A stretch of 64,000 nt of DNA, taken from contig NZ_CP090145.1 of NCBI RefSeq assembly GCF_023008245.1, positions 372,001 to 436,000 on the forward strand. The letters are read 5' to 3'. The position numbers and the translations under genes are program-made. Within the stretch, counting starts at the first letter, position 1. Each line of letters opens with the position of its first letter. Shown in pieces: positions 51,703-60,283 of this stretch. The notes beneath the pieces were generated by a model that saw only the letters and a list, made by a program, of their open reading frames with translations, had not been told where the DNA came from and searched no databases. The DNA comes from Flavobacterium sediminilitoris (GTDB lineage Bacteria; Bacteroidota; Bacteroidia; Flavobacteriales; Flavobacteriaceae).

Positions 51703-53346
51703 TTATTTGGGAAATTCAATATTAATTTTCACTCCTTTGTTTATTTCTGATTCAAAAATAATAGTTCCTTTTATGCTATGAATACGGTTTTCCACATTCT
51801 GAAGTCCGTTTTTAGTAATTTTTTCTTTTTCAAATCCTACTCCATTATCTGAATAGCTGATTTGTATGCTTTTTTCTTGTTCTTTAAATCCTATTACAAC
51901 TACCTCTGCTTTGCTATATTTTTTCATATTGACTAACAATTCTTGCAAAACACGGTGAATTTCAATTTGTTTTTCGGCACTTATTAATTCCCAATTAATT
52001 TCATTACTTCCTTTTTTAATGATATTTACTTCGTCCGATTTGTAACTCATTAGCATTTCATTTAATAAATTACCAAAATCTTTTCCTGTTTTTACACCAC
52101 TGGTTTGCTTGGAAATATTTCGTGCTTTATCATAAATAACATCTAGATCTTGTAATATACTTTCTTTATTGTCTTTGTTTTGCAAATCTTGCGTTTCAAT
52201 AAAGGTCATGGTATTAAAAACATCATTAGCTAACTCATCGTGTAGTCTTTTGGAAATTCGGGTTTCGGTTGTATAGGCGATTTTCAGCTTTTCTCTTTTA
52301 TTTTTGGAACGAATTAGGAAAAAGATTAAAGTTGAGATTATCATAAAGAGGATTAAACTAATGCCTAATCTTTCCTTTTGTACTCTTTCTTTTTCTTTTT
52401 CTTTTATAGCTTTATCCGAATTATATTTAATATTTGCAAATTGGTTCTTAGCAGTTTGCCTAACAAATTCTATACTGTCTTTTAAAGAACTAAATTTGTG
52501 ATAATACTTTTTAAATTGCCCTATTTCAAAAGAATTTCTTATCAAAATATCCAATGCTTCTAATCTATCATCTGGACTATTCACTTTAGTAGCAATATTA
52601 TAAGCATTTAAAGCAAATCTATTCGATTCTGAAGTAATAGAATCTTTAAAAAAACGTGCTAAATGCATTAATGGAGCTAATTTTTTATATTCATCTCCTA
52701 AACTATCTCTAATCCTTAATGACTCTGAAATATAATGATAGGCTTTATTTTTGTCTCCATTATTAAAATAAGCAAAACCTAAATTATCAATTATTCGTGC
52801 ATATTCAACTCTATCATGTTTTAAAGTGTCTAATTTTAGTAATGGCTCAAGAATTTGTATAGTTTTAGGATAATTTCCTTTTTTTAAATAAATTACACCT
52901 ATATTATTATTTATTATTATTTTGTATTTTTCACTACTAGTATTTTTCAACGATAACCTATAATTTTTTATAGCTTTATCATAGTCTAATTTTTCTTCAT
53001 ATGAAATTCCTAATAGATTATAGAGGTTTGAATTAAATTTTGAATTTTCACTGATTTTTAGTGCTTCTGTTACTGTTTCTTCCACACCATTAAAATCTGA
53101 TTTTATTTTCTGTATATCAGCTAAGAATAACATTGGATATATTCTATCATTTGGATTATTTGAATTACATATTATTCTAGCTTGATCAAAATAAAAATAG
53201 GAACTGTCATAATCTTCAGCCATGAATTTATCGTAGCCTTTCTTTTTTAGAGTTTCATATTCATCCTTATTGTTCAATAAATTATTCTTGAAATTATCAC
53301 ATGAAATGAATAAAAGAAATAAAAATAAAAACGGGAAATGTTTCAT
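51703..53346 (-). CDS. TPR sensor histidine kinase, lipoprotein-like N-terminus
   Basis: About 547 residues from the ATG at 53346 (the next ATG upstream adds 4 residues). A signal with lipobox-like FLLFISC is followed by 6-7 tetratricopeptide repeats (about 40-290), a membrane helix (ISLILFMIISTLIFFLI) and a HisKA_3-type phosphoacceptor (RISKRLHDELANDVFNTM). A HATPase domain ends it (NMKKYSKAEVVVIGF, DNGVGF, GLQNVENRI). It is cotranscribed with the response regulator. Confidence 0.85.
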   Translation of the reverse strand: MKHFPFLFLFLLFISCDNFKNNLLNNKDEYETLKKKGYDKFMAEDYDSSYFYFDQARIICNSNNPNDRIYPMLFLADIQKIKSDFNGVEETVTEALKISENSKFNSNLYNLLGISYEEKLDYDKAIKNYRLSLKNTSSEKYKIIINNNIGVIYLKKGNYPKTIQILEPLLKLDTLKHDRVEYARIIDNLGFAYFNNGDKNKAYHYISESLRIRDSLGDEYKKLAPLMHLARFFKDSITSESNRFALNAYNIATKVNSPDDRLEALDILIRNSFEIGQFKKYYHKFSSLKDSIEFVRQTAKNQFANIKYNSDKAIKEKEKERVQKERLGISLILFMIISTLIFFLIRSKNKREKLKIAYTTETRISKRLHDELANDVFNTMTFIETQDLQNKDNKESILQDLDVIYDKARNISKQTSGVKTGKDFGNLLNEMLMSYKSDEVNIIKKGSNEINWELISAEKQIEIHRVLQELLVNMKKYSKAEVVVIGFKEQEKSIQISYSDNGVGFEKEKITKNGLQNVENRIHSIKGTIIFESEINKGVKINIEFPK

Positions 53347-53399
53347 AATGAATTGCATTTCCCGAATTTATGAAAATAAATCAAATAAATTACATTTGA

Positions 53400-53585
53400 T
53401 TATGGAATTACTGGAGCTGGTGGTGGTGGTGGATTTATCTGTCCATTTTGCCCACCCGTATCATCTCCACCTCCTGAACCATCATCAGCATACTGATTGG
53501 TTGTTTCCGAAATATCTTCTGCTGTACATGATGTAAAGCTTACTGAAAATAAAATAACTGCTATAAATAAATATACAACTCTCAT
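53400..53585 (-). CDS. Small Gly/Pro-rich lipoprotein (twin 1)
   Basis: A 61-residue lipoprotein: LFIAVILFSVSFTSC signal (Cys 20), then an acidic Gly-rich stretch (DDGSGGGDDTGGQ) and a proline tail (PPPPPAPVIP). It is nearly identical to the peptide at 53646. It lies 53 nt upstream of the TPR kinase gene on the same strand and might be sensed by it. It is not of a known family. Confidence 0.7.
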   Translation of the reverse strand: MRVVYLFIAVILFSVSFTSCTAEDISETTNQYADDGSGGGDDTGGQNGQINPPPPPAPVIP

Positions 53586-53645
53586 TTTTTTATTATTAAA
53601 ATTTGAACGAATATATTAAAAATTTAACAGCCTTTTACCATACCC

Positions 53646-53828
53646 TTATGGAATTGTTGGCGCTGGTGGAGGCGGTGGTAATGTTCCTGTTTGCCCACCC
53701 GTATCATCTCCACCTCCTGAACCATCATCAGCATACTGATTGGTTGTTTCCGAAATATCTTCTGCTGTACATGATGTAAAGCTTACTGAAAATAAAATAA
53801 CTGCTATTAAAATATATAATCTATTCAT
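53646..53828 (-). CDS. Small Gly/Pro-rich lipoprotein (twin 2)
   Basis: A 60-residue paralogue of the preceding peptide, with the same signal, TSCTAEDISE and GGGDDTGGQ segments and a PPPPPAPTIP tail. The DNA is 100 per cent identical over 118 bp (53690-53807 against 53447-53564), while the extreme ends of both genes differ. A recent tandem duplication, or conversion limited to the centre, explains this. Confidence 0.7.
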   Translation of the reverse strand: MNRLYILIAVILFSVSFTSCTAEDISETTNQYADDGSGGGDDTGGQTGTLPPPPPAPTIP

Positions 53829-54160
53829 GATTTTAAAAATTAAAAATTTGACATAGGAATAGCTGTTCGAGATTTTCTCGAATTTTGATTATTACAGCTA
53901 TTGCCGTTAACATTTTGCTTTTGGGAAGTGAGTGAGCTAGAACAGAAAAGTCTTATTTATACTTCCCAGATAAAAATCATAATCTGTTTAGCATCACTTT
54001 TTTAGAAGTAGTTTTGTACATTTGTTCTAATCGCGAAATAGAACAAGAACTAATTCTGATGCAAAGATTTGTCAATTTTTTGGCAGTGTTTATACGGAAT
54101 TCCGAGAATTCCTCTATTTCCTTAAAATGAAAAAGAATTCCTTAAAATTCCGATTAGAAT
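53829..54160. other. Intergenic region with palindromes
   Basis: It holds TTGTTCTA-N9-TAGAACAA (54022-54046) and, about 50 bp further, clustered GGAATTCC / GAATTCC / GAATTCC boxes (54095-54145) directly before the ATG at 54161. I see no gene. The palindromes may be operators of the following gene or of the divergent peptide genes. Confidence 0.45.
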
Positions 54161-55012
54161 ATGGATGAAGATTACTTTAAAAGTTATTTAGATGAAATAA
54201 AATCTAAATATGATATTGAAAAAGAAAAGGGGTATTCTACCTACTTATTAAAGCCTACAAGAGCAAAACTTAGAAAGTTATGTGTAGAAAAATTTAGAGA
54301 AGATTCAAATATTAATGATTTGAAAATTTTTAATTTTTTTATGTGTTTTGAGTTCAGTATAAACAATTTAAATAAAATCACAGATAATACAGATAAATTT
54401 AGACCTATTGAAACCTTTTTTAAAGGAGAAACCATTTTATCTGAGGACGTAAATGGAAGCGCTGATATGGCAGCCTTATTAGTCGATTTTACTCCTAGAC
54501 CATTTACTAAATATAGGGAAGCAAAAAATACAAAAAAATATAAACCTCGAATAAAAGAGACAGGCAATCCCAAACGCCCTTCTCCTGAAGAATCTCCAAT
54601 AAAAGATTGGTTAACTCGGAATAAAAACAAAGTAGTAATAGCAAGCAGTGTTTTAGTTTTGGCTTTAGTTTTTTTTGGAATAAATTATTCTATGACAGGA
54701 AAAGCATGTATGGAATGGATTGACGATCACTATGAGGTAATTGACTGTGATACTCCTAATGAAGATGGAAACCGATATATTTCGCCTAAAAAGGATGACT
54801 CTTTTATAGAAAATTTCAAAAAGGTTATGCCGTGTGACACAACTTCTTACAAAGATAAAAATGGAAATGCTTGTTTGTGGTATGGAAAATCTGCTAGTGG
54901 AGACATGGAATTTTTTAATGCTTTACATTATCATCCTGAAACGAATAAAACATTAAAGGAAGTGAGTGATCATATTTTTAGCAACTATATTGAGGGCACT
55001 CCTTGTGAATAA
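54161..55012 (+). CDS. Hypothetical single-pass membrane protein
   Basis: A 283-residue protein: a cytoplasmic part of about 155 residues, one membrane helix (KVVIASSVLVLALVFFGINYSM, about 157-178) and an outside part with four or more Cys (KACMEWIDDHYEVIDCDT, MPCDTTSY, NACLWYG, TPCE). The cytoplasmic start is charged and helical (MDEDYFKSYLDEIKSKYDIEKEK). Known only as a hypothetical family to me. It ends before a strong terminator. Confidence 0.65.
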   Translation: MDEDYFKSYLDEIKSKYDIEKEKGYSTYLLKPTRAKLRKLCVEKFREDSNINDLKIFNFFMCFEFSINNLNKITDNTDKFRPIETFFKGETILSEDVNGSADMAALLVDFTPRPFTKYREAKNTKKYKPRIKETGNPKRPSPEESPIKDWLTRNKNKVVIASSVLVLALVFFGINYSMTGKACMEWIDDHYEVIDCDTPNEDGNRYISPKKDDSFIENFKKVMPCDTTSYKDKNGNACLWYGKSASGDMEFFNALHYHPETNKTLKEVSDHIFSNYIEGTPCE

Positions 55013-55024
55013 TATTTAAATATA

Positions 55025-55073
55025 AAAGCAACAAAATAAACCAATCTACGTGTTTATCTTGTTGCTTTTTTAA
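55025..55073 (+). terminator. Terminator after the single-pass membrane protein
   Basis: AAAAGCAACAAAATAAAC pairs with GTTTATCTTGTTGCTTTTTT (one bulge) around a 10-nt loop, ending in a T-run. It is 12 nt after the stop codon at 55012. Confidence 0.75.
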
Positions 55074-55078
55074 AAGTG

Positions 55079-55152
55079 TGACTTCGGCAGGATTCGAACC
55101 TGCAACCAACGGAGCCGAAATCCGTCATTCTATCCAGTTGAACTACGAAGCC
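55079..55152 (-). tRNA. tRNA-Arg (anticodon TCG)
   Basis: On the minus strand the acceptor arm GGCTTCG pairs with CGAAGTC (one G-T pair), with A as discriminator. The D arm region GTTCAACTGGATAGAAT, anticodon stem ACGGA/TCCGT with loop TTTCGGC (anticodon TCG, Arg CGA codons), and the T loop GTTCGAATC are all present. The CCA end is not encoded. The gene sits tail-on to a terminator, with no attachment-site copy seen in the window. Confidence 0.9.
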
Positions 55153-55279
55153 TTTTTATTTGTATTGCAAAAATATTAATTTCTATAAGTTAATTGTAGT
55201 ATATTTTTTATTTTATTAAGGTAGAAATCACAAACAATATTTAATTGTGTTATTGTAGTTAACAATTTTTGTGTAAAGA

Positions 55280-55930
55280 TCACCATGTAACCAATTCATT
55301 TTCGACGGCATATCGTACCAAACCTACTACATTTTTTGATCCTGTTTTACAAAACATACTACTTCGATGTGTTTCTATGGTACTTATACTTATAAATAAT
55401 TTTTCAGAAATTTCTTTATTCGAATATTCTTTACAAATTAAATCTAATATTTCCATTTCTCTTACAGTTAAACAATTAGTTTGAAGGCTACTTCCCGATT
55501 TATTATTTATAATTTCCATCATAATAGCAGTAATCTCACTACTGTAATAAGTGCCTCCATTAATTATTTTGTGTATGGCTCTACACAATTCTTGTTTACC
55601 CGCAATTTTTAAGATAAAACCTTCTGATCCTGCATTTAAAATACTTTTCACTTCTTTTCTATCACAATCCATGCTTAATACAAGTATTGGAATTTGTGGT
55701 TTTTCTTTTTTGATTTTAAGTATTAAATCTACACCGCTAACGTCTGGTAAATTTAAATCTGTAATTAAAAAATCGACTGTAGTATTTAAAATAATTTCTA
55801 AAGCTTCTTTTCCTCTAGTTACTGGAGGCAATAAATCTAGTTCTCCATAAGATTCTAAAATTGATTCTAGACCTTCTAAAAATAACATATGATCATCTAC
55901 TAATAGTGTTTTCAACTTTTTTATATACAT
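55280..55930 (-). CDS. NarL/FixJ-type response regulator
   Basis: A 216-residue regulator. The receiver domain (1-125) has VDDH (11-14) and phosphoacceptor Asp 58 (DFLITDLNLPD). The LuxR output domain is complete (LTVREMEILDLICKEYSNKEISEKLFISISTIETH). It is monocistronic. The only likely kinase nearby without a partner is the TPR kinase at 57644. Confidence 0.87.
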   Translation of the reverse strand: MYIKKLKTLLVDDHMLFLEGLESILESYGELDLLPPVTRGKEALEIILNTTVDFLITDLNLPDVSGVDLILKIKKEKPQIPILVLSMDCDRKEVKSILNAGSEGFILKIAGKQELCRAIHKIINGGTYYSSEITAIMMEIINNKSGSSLQTNCLTVREMEILDLICKEYSNKEISEKLFISISTIETHRSSMFCKTGSKNVVGLVRYAVENELVTW

Positions 55931-56327
55931 AAATTTTAGTTATTAACGCATTCTAAAATAATAAATTAAATAAAAAATAGCAGTATTTAAAAGGGAAGGT
56001 TTTATCCATTTTATGTTAAATGATATCTCAAATGTAATGAATATATATTATTTTATTTTATAACATTATTGCAATTTTAAAAGAAATTAGCTCCGTTTAT
56101 TCATTAAAAGAATATTTTTTTGAATAAGTGTATTGTTAGTTTAAAATGGTATTTTTTAAAAATAACATTTTCTGTCCTATTTTTCTGTTTTTATGATTCT
56201 TATTTTATCAAGTATGGAATTACATCATGGAATACCATGAGATAAAATCATGGTTTAACGCTATTTTTTTTGTTATTATAAAATTTGAACTTTACAACTA
56301 CAAATAAATAATTAAACAATTAAAAAC
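55931..56327. other. Intergenic region with CATGG boxes
   Basis: There is no gene. Around 56225-56253 CATGG-aata-CCATG is followed 8 nt later by a third CATGG. These may be sites for the divergently encoded LuxR-type regulator. A T/A-rich leader follows to the ATG at 56328. No exact TAnnTTTG box was found. Confidence 0.45.
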
Positions 56328-57278
56328 ATGAAAAAACTATTTTTAAACAAGCTCAATTTAGTATTGGCTTTAATCGTACTGACGTTTGCAAGTTGTGAAA
56401 AGGAGAATGATGGAATTGTTCCAGCACAAGATCAGACTAGTCAATCTATTGAAAATTTAAAGGCAGCCTTATTACCTCCAACTACTCAAGAACTTCCTAA
56501 AATTGTTAGTGATCAAATTAATAGTAGTAAAGCTAATCTATTACATTACACAGACAAAAGTATGGAGATTTTAGAAGTTACCGTTTTGGGAACAATTAAC
56601 ACGGCAGATGCATTAAATTTATCAAAAGAAATAATATCTAGTAAAGAAAGTGTAGTGGCTAATGGTGATGTTGCTGAACCATCCTCAATAGTTGCAGGTC
56701 CATTAAAAGATTTATACTCTGGGAATGAATTACTAGAAATTCAAGATAATCTAAATGAGGTTGCTACTAATGAGTTAAAAATTAATGACCAAATTCTTGA
56801 AATTACTTGGAATATTAAAAACAAAAAAGTTAAATCTTTGTGTTTTTATAGAACTGATGGGATTGTTTGGGACAATGTAATAGGTGGTTTGGTTATTATG
56901 GAACAACCACAAATTGAAGAAAGTTCACAAGGTGATTTTCACTCAAAAGTATCTTCTAAATGGAGAAGTCTTACATGGACTGCAAACTGGCTTTGGGGAT
57001 CAAAAAGAGGTGAAATGGGAGCAAAAATAACAATATACTATTCAAGCTCAAGAGTTACTAATACTGATCGCTCAGATTGGGGGAATATATCATTAGGAAA
57101 AGCAAGAAGCGAAAGTAAGATCTTAAATAATACTGGTTCTTATGGTAAAATTAGATACGCATTAGGTCTTTGTACTCCAACAGGTTCTTTAAGTTTTAAT
57201 AGTAGTAATTTCACAGTTAGTTTTTCTGGACTAGGTAGTAATATTATTGCTAATGGAACTTTAACTTTATATCCATAA
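56328..57278 (+). CDS. Hypothetical lipoprotein
   Basis: A 316-residue lipoprotein (LIVLTFASC, Cys 23). The N-terminal half is helical. The C-terminal half is beta-rich with Trp/Ser/Gly (SKWRSLTWTANWLWGSKRGEMGAKITIYYSSSR, TGSLSFNSSNFTVSFSGLGSN). It has no recognised domain. It lies between the response regulator and the TPR kinase and could be their target or signal partner. A terminator follows directly. Confidence 0.7.
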   Translation: MKKLFLNKLNLVLALIVLTFASCEKENDGIVPAQDQTSQSIENLKAALLPPTTQELPKIVSDQINSSKANLLHYTDKSMEILEVTVLGTINTADALNLSKEIISSKESVVANGDVAEPSSIVAGPLKDLYSGNELLEIQDNLNEVATNELKINDQILEITWNIKNKKVKSLCFYRTDGIVWDNVIGGLVIMEQPQIEESSQGDFHSKVSSKWRSLTWTANWLWGSKRGEMGAKITIYYSSSRVTNTDRSDWGNISLGKARSESKILNNTGSYGKIRYALGLCTPTGSLSFNSSNFTVSFSGLGSNIIANGTLTLYP

Positions 57279-57298
57279 TAAAAAATTACATACACTTT

Positions 57299-57341
57299 AA
57301 AAAGGTTGTCAAATAAATATTTATTTGACAGCCTTTTTTTT
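57299..57341 (+). terminator. Terminator
   Basis: A long hairpin: AAAGG-TTGTCAAATAAATA mirrored by TTTATTTGACAG-CCTTT, followed by T8. It lies about 20 nt after the lipoprotein stop codon. Confidence 0.85.
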
Positions 57342-57643
57342 ATACAATCTATTTAATCAAATTGTCTTACTTATTTTTTATCGTCATAAACAAGTTTATG
57401 AAAGTAGTACAAACTCATATCTATTTTTAGTCGTATGTTATTCTTTTTTGATGCAATTATATTTTTTTAATTATTTATCATGTTGTGTTAAAAAAACTAT
57501 ATATTTATAGTGTTTCATACTTTCAAAAGTAGGGTAAAATTATATCTCCAAAAATATAATTCCCTAGTAAAAGTAAAATATGAGAAGGAGAATAACTGCA
57601 CAATTACCACTATTAGATTTTATTTTATCCAACTCTAAATCGT
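57342..57643. other. Intergenic region, nothing recognised
   Basis: About 300 bp, AT-rich, with no gene and no clear -7 box. It must hold the promoter of the TPR kinase. Confidence 0.45.
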
Positions 57644-59539
57644 ATGAAAAATTTTATTTTTTTGTTGTGTATTCTTTCTTTTCTTATGAGTATATCTCAA
57701 AATACTGTAGATAAAAATATTCTTTATAAAAAAATTGACACCATAAATGTATTAGTACAAGAAAGAGAAATCGAAAAAGCGAATAGTATTAGTGCAGAAA
57801 TTCAAAAAAAATTAATTTCATTTGATACTAATACAAAATTAAATATATTATACAAGTTAAGTCTATCGTACTTACATCATAGTTATAATGATGAGGCAAA
57901 AAAAATACTATTAACTACTATACCTGAGATTAAACACTCTAATGATAATGAAATAAACGGGAAACTTTATAAGCAATTATGTTACATTGGTATTATTGAA
58001 TATGATATTCCTTCTGCTACTAAATATTATGAGCTTTCAAAAAAATATTTTAATAAAACCTCTAATTCAAATTTACAATTCAACTTAGATTTACTTGTCT
58101 ACAAAATGTATCTTAATCTTAAAAAATATGATACAGCGTTAAAAATTGCGAATACTTGTTATTCGAAAAGTTTACAAACGAAAGATAGTACACAATCTAT
58201 AGATGCTTTGTCTGCATTAATAGATTATTATAAAGCCATAAAAGATTATAAAAATGTTTTAACATACTCAAAAAAAGGGATTGAAATTAGTTCTGCTGGC
58301 TTCTTAAATTCATATTCTTATTTTTTAGAAGAACAGTCAAATGTTTACATTCATCTTAAAAAATATGATTCTGCTACTTTATATTTTAAAAAAGCCTATC
58401 ATGCTGTATCAAAAGATACTTCACCTTTTCACAATTATAAAGCTTGGCGTATTAATAAAATTGGAGCCGAATTATATACTCTATTGAATGATAAAGAAAA
58501 TGCTATTAAACATTTAGACTTAACTAGTGAATATCCATTTGAAAATAATTTAAAAGAGCAAAGTGAATATATTTTTTTCAAAGCAGGTATTTATGAAAAA
58601 TTAGGAAACTTTGATTTGGCTTTAAAAAACTTAAAATTATACTTAAACTTGAAAGATGAAATTGAGAAAAAAGAAGCGCAAAAGTATTTGATAAAATATA
58701 CTTCTTTGTATGAAAGTATAGAAAAAGAAAAAAAAATTAATTCTCTGATAAAAGAAAATCATGAAAAAGAAATTCTAATATATAAAAGTAATCTGAAAAG
58801 AAAATTTACTTTATTCTATTTTACAATACTATTCATATTCACTATTTTATCTTTATATATTTGGTATCATTTTAAAACAAAAAAAATATTAATTAAAGCT
58901 GAAAATTTACGGTTTCAATCGGTTATAGATGCGCAAGAGAAGGAACGAATTAGAATTGCAAAAGATTTGCATGATGGTTTAGGTCAGAATATTTGTGCTA
59001 TAAAAATGATTTGTTCAAACAGTTTGGATTTAGAGAATAAATCAAACCTAAAATTATTGCATATTATTGATGAAACTTATGAGGAGATTCGGAATATTTC
59101 TCATAATATGATGCCTAGTGTTCTCATTAAAAAAGGATTAATTCCTGCTATAAAAGAGATGATTGAAAAAATAGAACATAGTAGCAATATCTTTTTTGAT
59201 TTTGAATATGATTGTTCGAATAAAATTGAAGAAGATGTATCAATTTCTATCTATCGTATTATTCAAGAATCGATTTCAAATATAATTAAACACTCGCAAG
59301 CAACTAAAGTAAAAATAAAATTAGGAAAAGAAAGAAAAAATCATGTTTTACTAATTAAAGATAACGGAATAGGATCAAAAGATTTGTCAATAGCTAATCT
59401 AATTAATGAACCTGATAGTAAAACACAAAAATTAGGTATAGGTTTAAAGAATATTCTATCTAGAACAAAAATGATTAAAGGTAATATTCACATTGATAGC
59501 AGTGTCAATCAAGGAACTTCTTTAAAAATATTTTTTTAG
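57644..59539 (+). CDS. TPR sensor histidine kinase (NarX/DegS-type)
   Basis: A 631-residue kinase. A signal peptide (about 1-18, LMSISQ) is followed by tetratricopeptide repeats (about 40-350), a linker coiled coil, one membrane helix (FTLFYFTILFIFTILSLYIWY) and the HisKA_3 phosphoacceptor box (RIRIAKDLHDGLGQNICAIK). The HATPase domain has SISNIIKHSQATKV, DNGIGSKD and GIGLKNILSRTKMI. It has no response regulator gene beside it; the one at 55280 is the best candidate. Confidence 0.87.
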   Translation: MKNFIFLLCILSFLMSISQNTVDKNILYKKIDTINVLVQEREIEKANSISAEIQKKLISFDTNTKLNILYKLSLSYLHHSYNDEAKKILLTTIPEIKHSNDNEINGKLYKQLCYIGIIEYDIPSATKYYELSKKYFNKTSNSNLQFNLDLLVYKMYLNLKKYDTALKIANTCYSKSLQTKDSTQSIDALSALIDYYKAIKDYKNVLTYSKKGIEISSAGFLNSYSYFLEEQSNVYIHLKKYDSATLYFKKAYHAVSKDTSPFHNYKAWRINKIGAELYTLLNDKENAIKHLDLTSEYPFENNLKEQSEYIFFKAGIYEKLGNFDLALKNLKLYLNLKDEIEKKEAQKYLIKYTSLYESIEKEKKINSLIKENHEKEILIYKSNLKRKFTLFYFTILFIFTILSLYIWYHFKTKKILIKAENLRFQSVIDAQEKERIRIAKDLHDGLGQNICAIKMICSNSLDLENKSNLKLLHIIDETYEEIRNISHNMMPSVLIKKGLIPAIKEMIEKIEHSSNIFFDFEYDCSNKIEEDVSISIYRIIQESISNIIKHSQATKVKIKLGKERKNHVLLIKDNGIGSKDLSIANLINEPDSKTQKLGIGLKNILSRTKMIKGNIHIDSSVNQGTSLKIFF

Positions 59540-59633
59540 ATTATTATTTTAAATGAAAGGTATAAAATGATTCAGTAAGAATTTTTATTCTTTTAAGTAC
59601 ATTTTATACCTTTTATTTAATGTTATTTAAGTA

Positions 59634-60083
59634 TTATACTAATAACTTCTTAACGATAGTAGAAATAGTTTTCCCTTCTGCTTGTCCACCTATTTGTGCT
59701 GAAGCTAATCCCATTACTTTTCCCATAGATGCAATTCCAGATGCTCCTGTTTCTGCTATTATTTTTGCTATAATTGCTTCAATTTCTGTTTCTGATAATT
59801 GTGCTGGTAAGAATTTTTCAATAACTGCAATTTGTGCTAATTCTGGTTCTGCAAGATCTTGACGATTTTGTTTTGTGAATATTTCAGCACTATCTTTTCT
59901 CATTTTCACTAAACGTTGCAACATTTTAATTTCGTCTTGCTCTGACAATCCTTCTGATGCTCCTGTTTCAGTTTTTGCTAATATAATTGCCGATTTGATA
60001 GCTCTTAATGCTTCTAATGCTACTGTATCTTTTGCTTTCATGGCTTCTTTCATATTGTCCATGATTTTTACTTCTAAACTCAT
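59634..60083 (-). CDS. GatB/YqeY domain-containing protein
   Basis: A 149-residue stand-alone GatB/YqeY helical protein (SLEVKIMDNMKEAMKAKDTVALEALRAIKSAI...). The conserved tail GIASMGKVMGLASAQIGGQAEGKTISTIVKKLL is complete. In amidotransferases this domain binds tRNA; the free form has no settled function. It is encoded about 200 nt downstream of ftsZ on the same strand. Confidence 0.9.
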   Translation of the reverse strand: MSLEVKIMDNMKEAMKAKDTVALEALRAIKSAIILAKTETGASEGLSEQDEIKMLQRLVKMRKDSAEIFTKQNRQDLAEPELAQIAVIEKFLPAQLSETEIEAIIAKIIAETGASGIASMGKVMGLASAQIGGQAEGKTISTIVKKLLV

Positions 60084-60223
60084 ATTTTTTGATTAATTAA
60101 TTATGTCTTTATTTTTGTTTTTTATTTTTAAAAACAGCATAACCGTTTTATTTAACTTTCTCTGTTAATGTGCAGAATATAAAAGATTACTAAAAAAGCC
60201 TTTAAAAAACTGTCACAAAAATA

Positions 60224-60257
60224 GTAAAAAAAATCCCGAAAATTTTACTTTACGGGA
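60224..60257 (-). terminator. Terminator after ftsZ
   Basis: On the minus strand TCCCG pairs with CGGGA across a 14-nt loop, followed by a run of eight T. It lies just after the ftsZ stop codon. Confidence 0.65.
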
Positions 60258-60283
60258 CTTAGGTTAGGTTAATTTATGGAGAT

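Noticed and set aside
55079..55152. tRNA-Arg as an integration site of a mobile island
   Set aside because: I saw no second copy of the tRNA 3' end and no intact integrase in the window.
57325..57510. Open frame of 61 codons after the lipoprotein gene
   Set aside because: It starts inside the terminator hairpin and its product is hydrophobic low-complexity.
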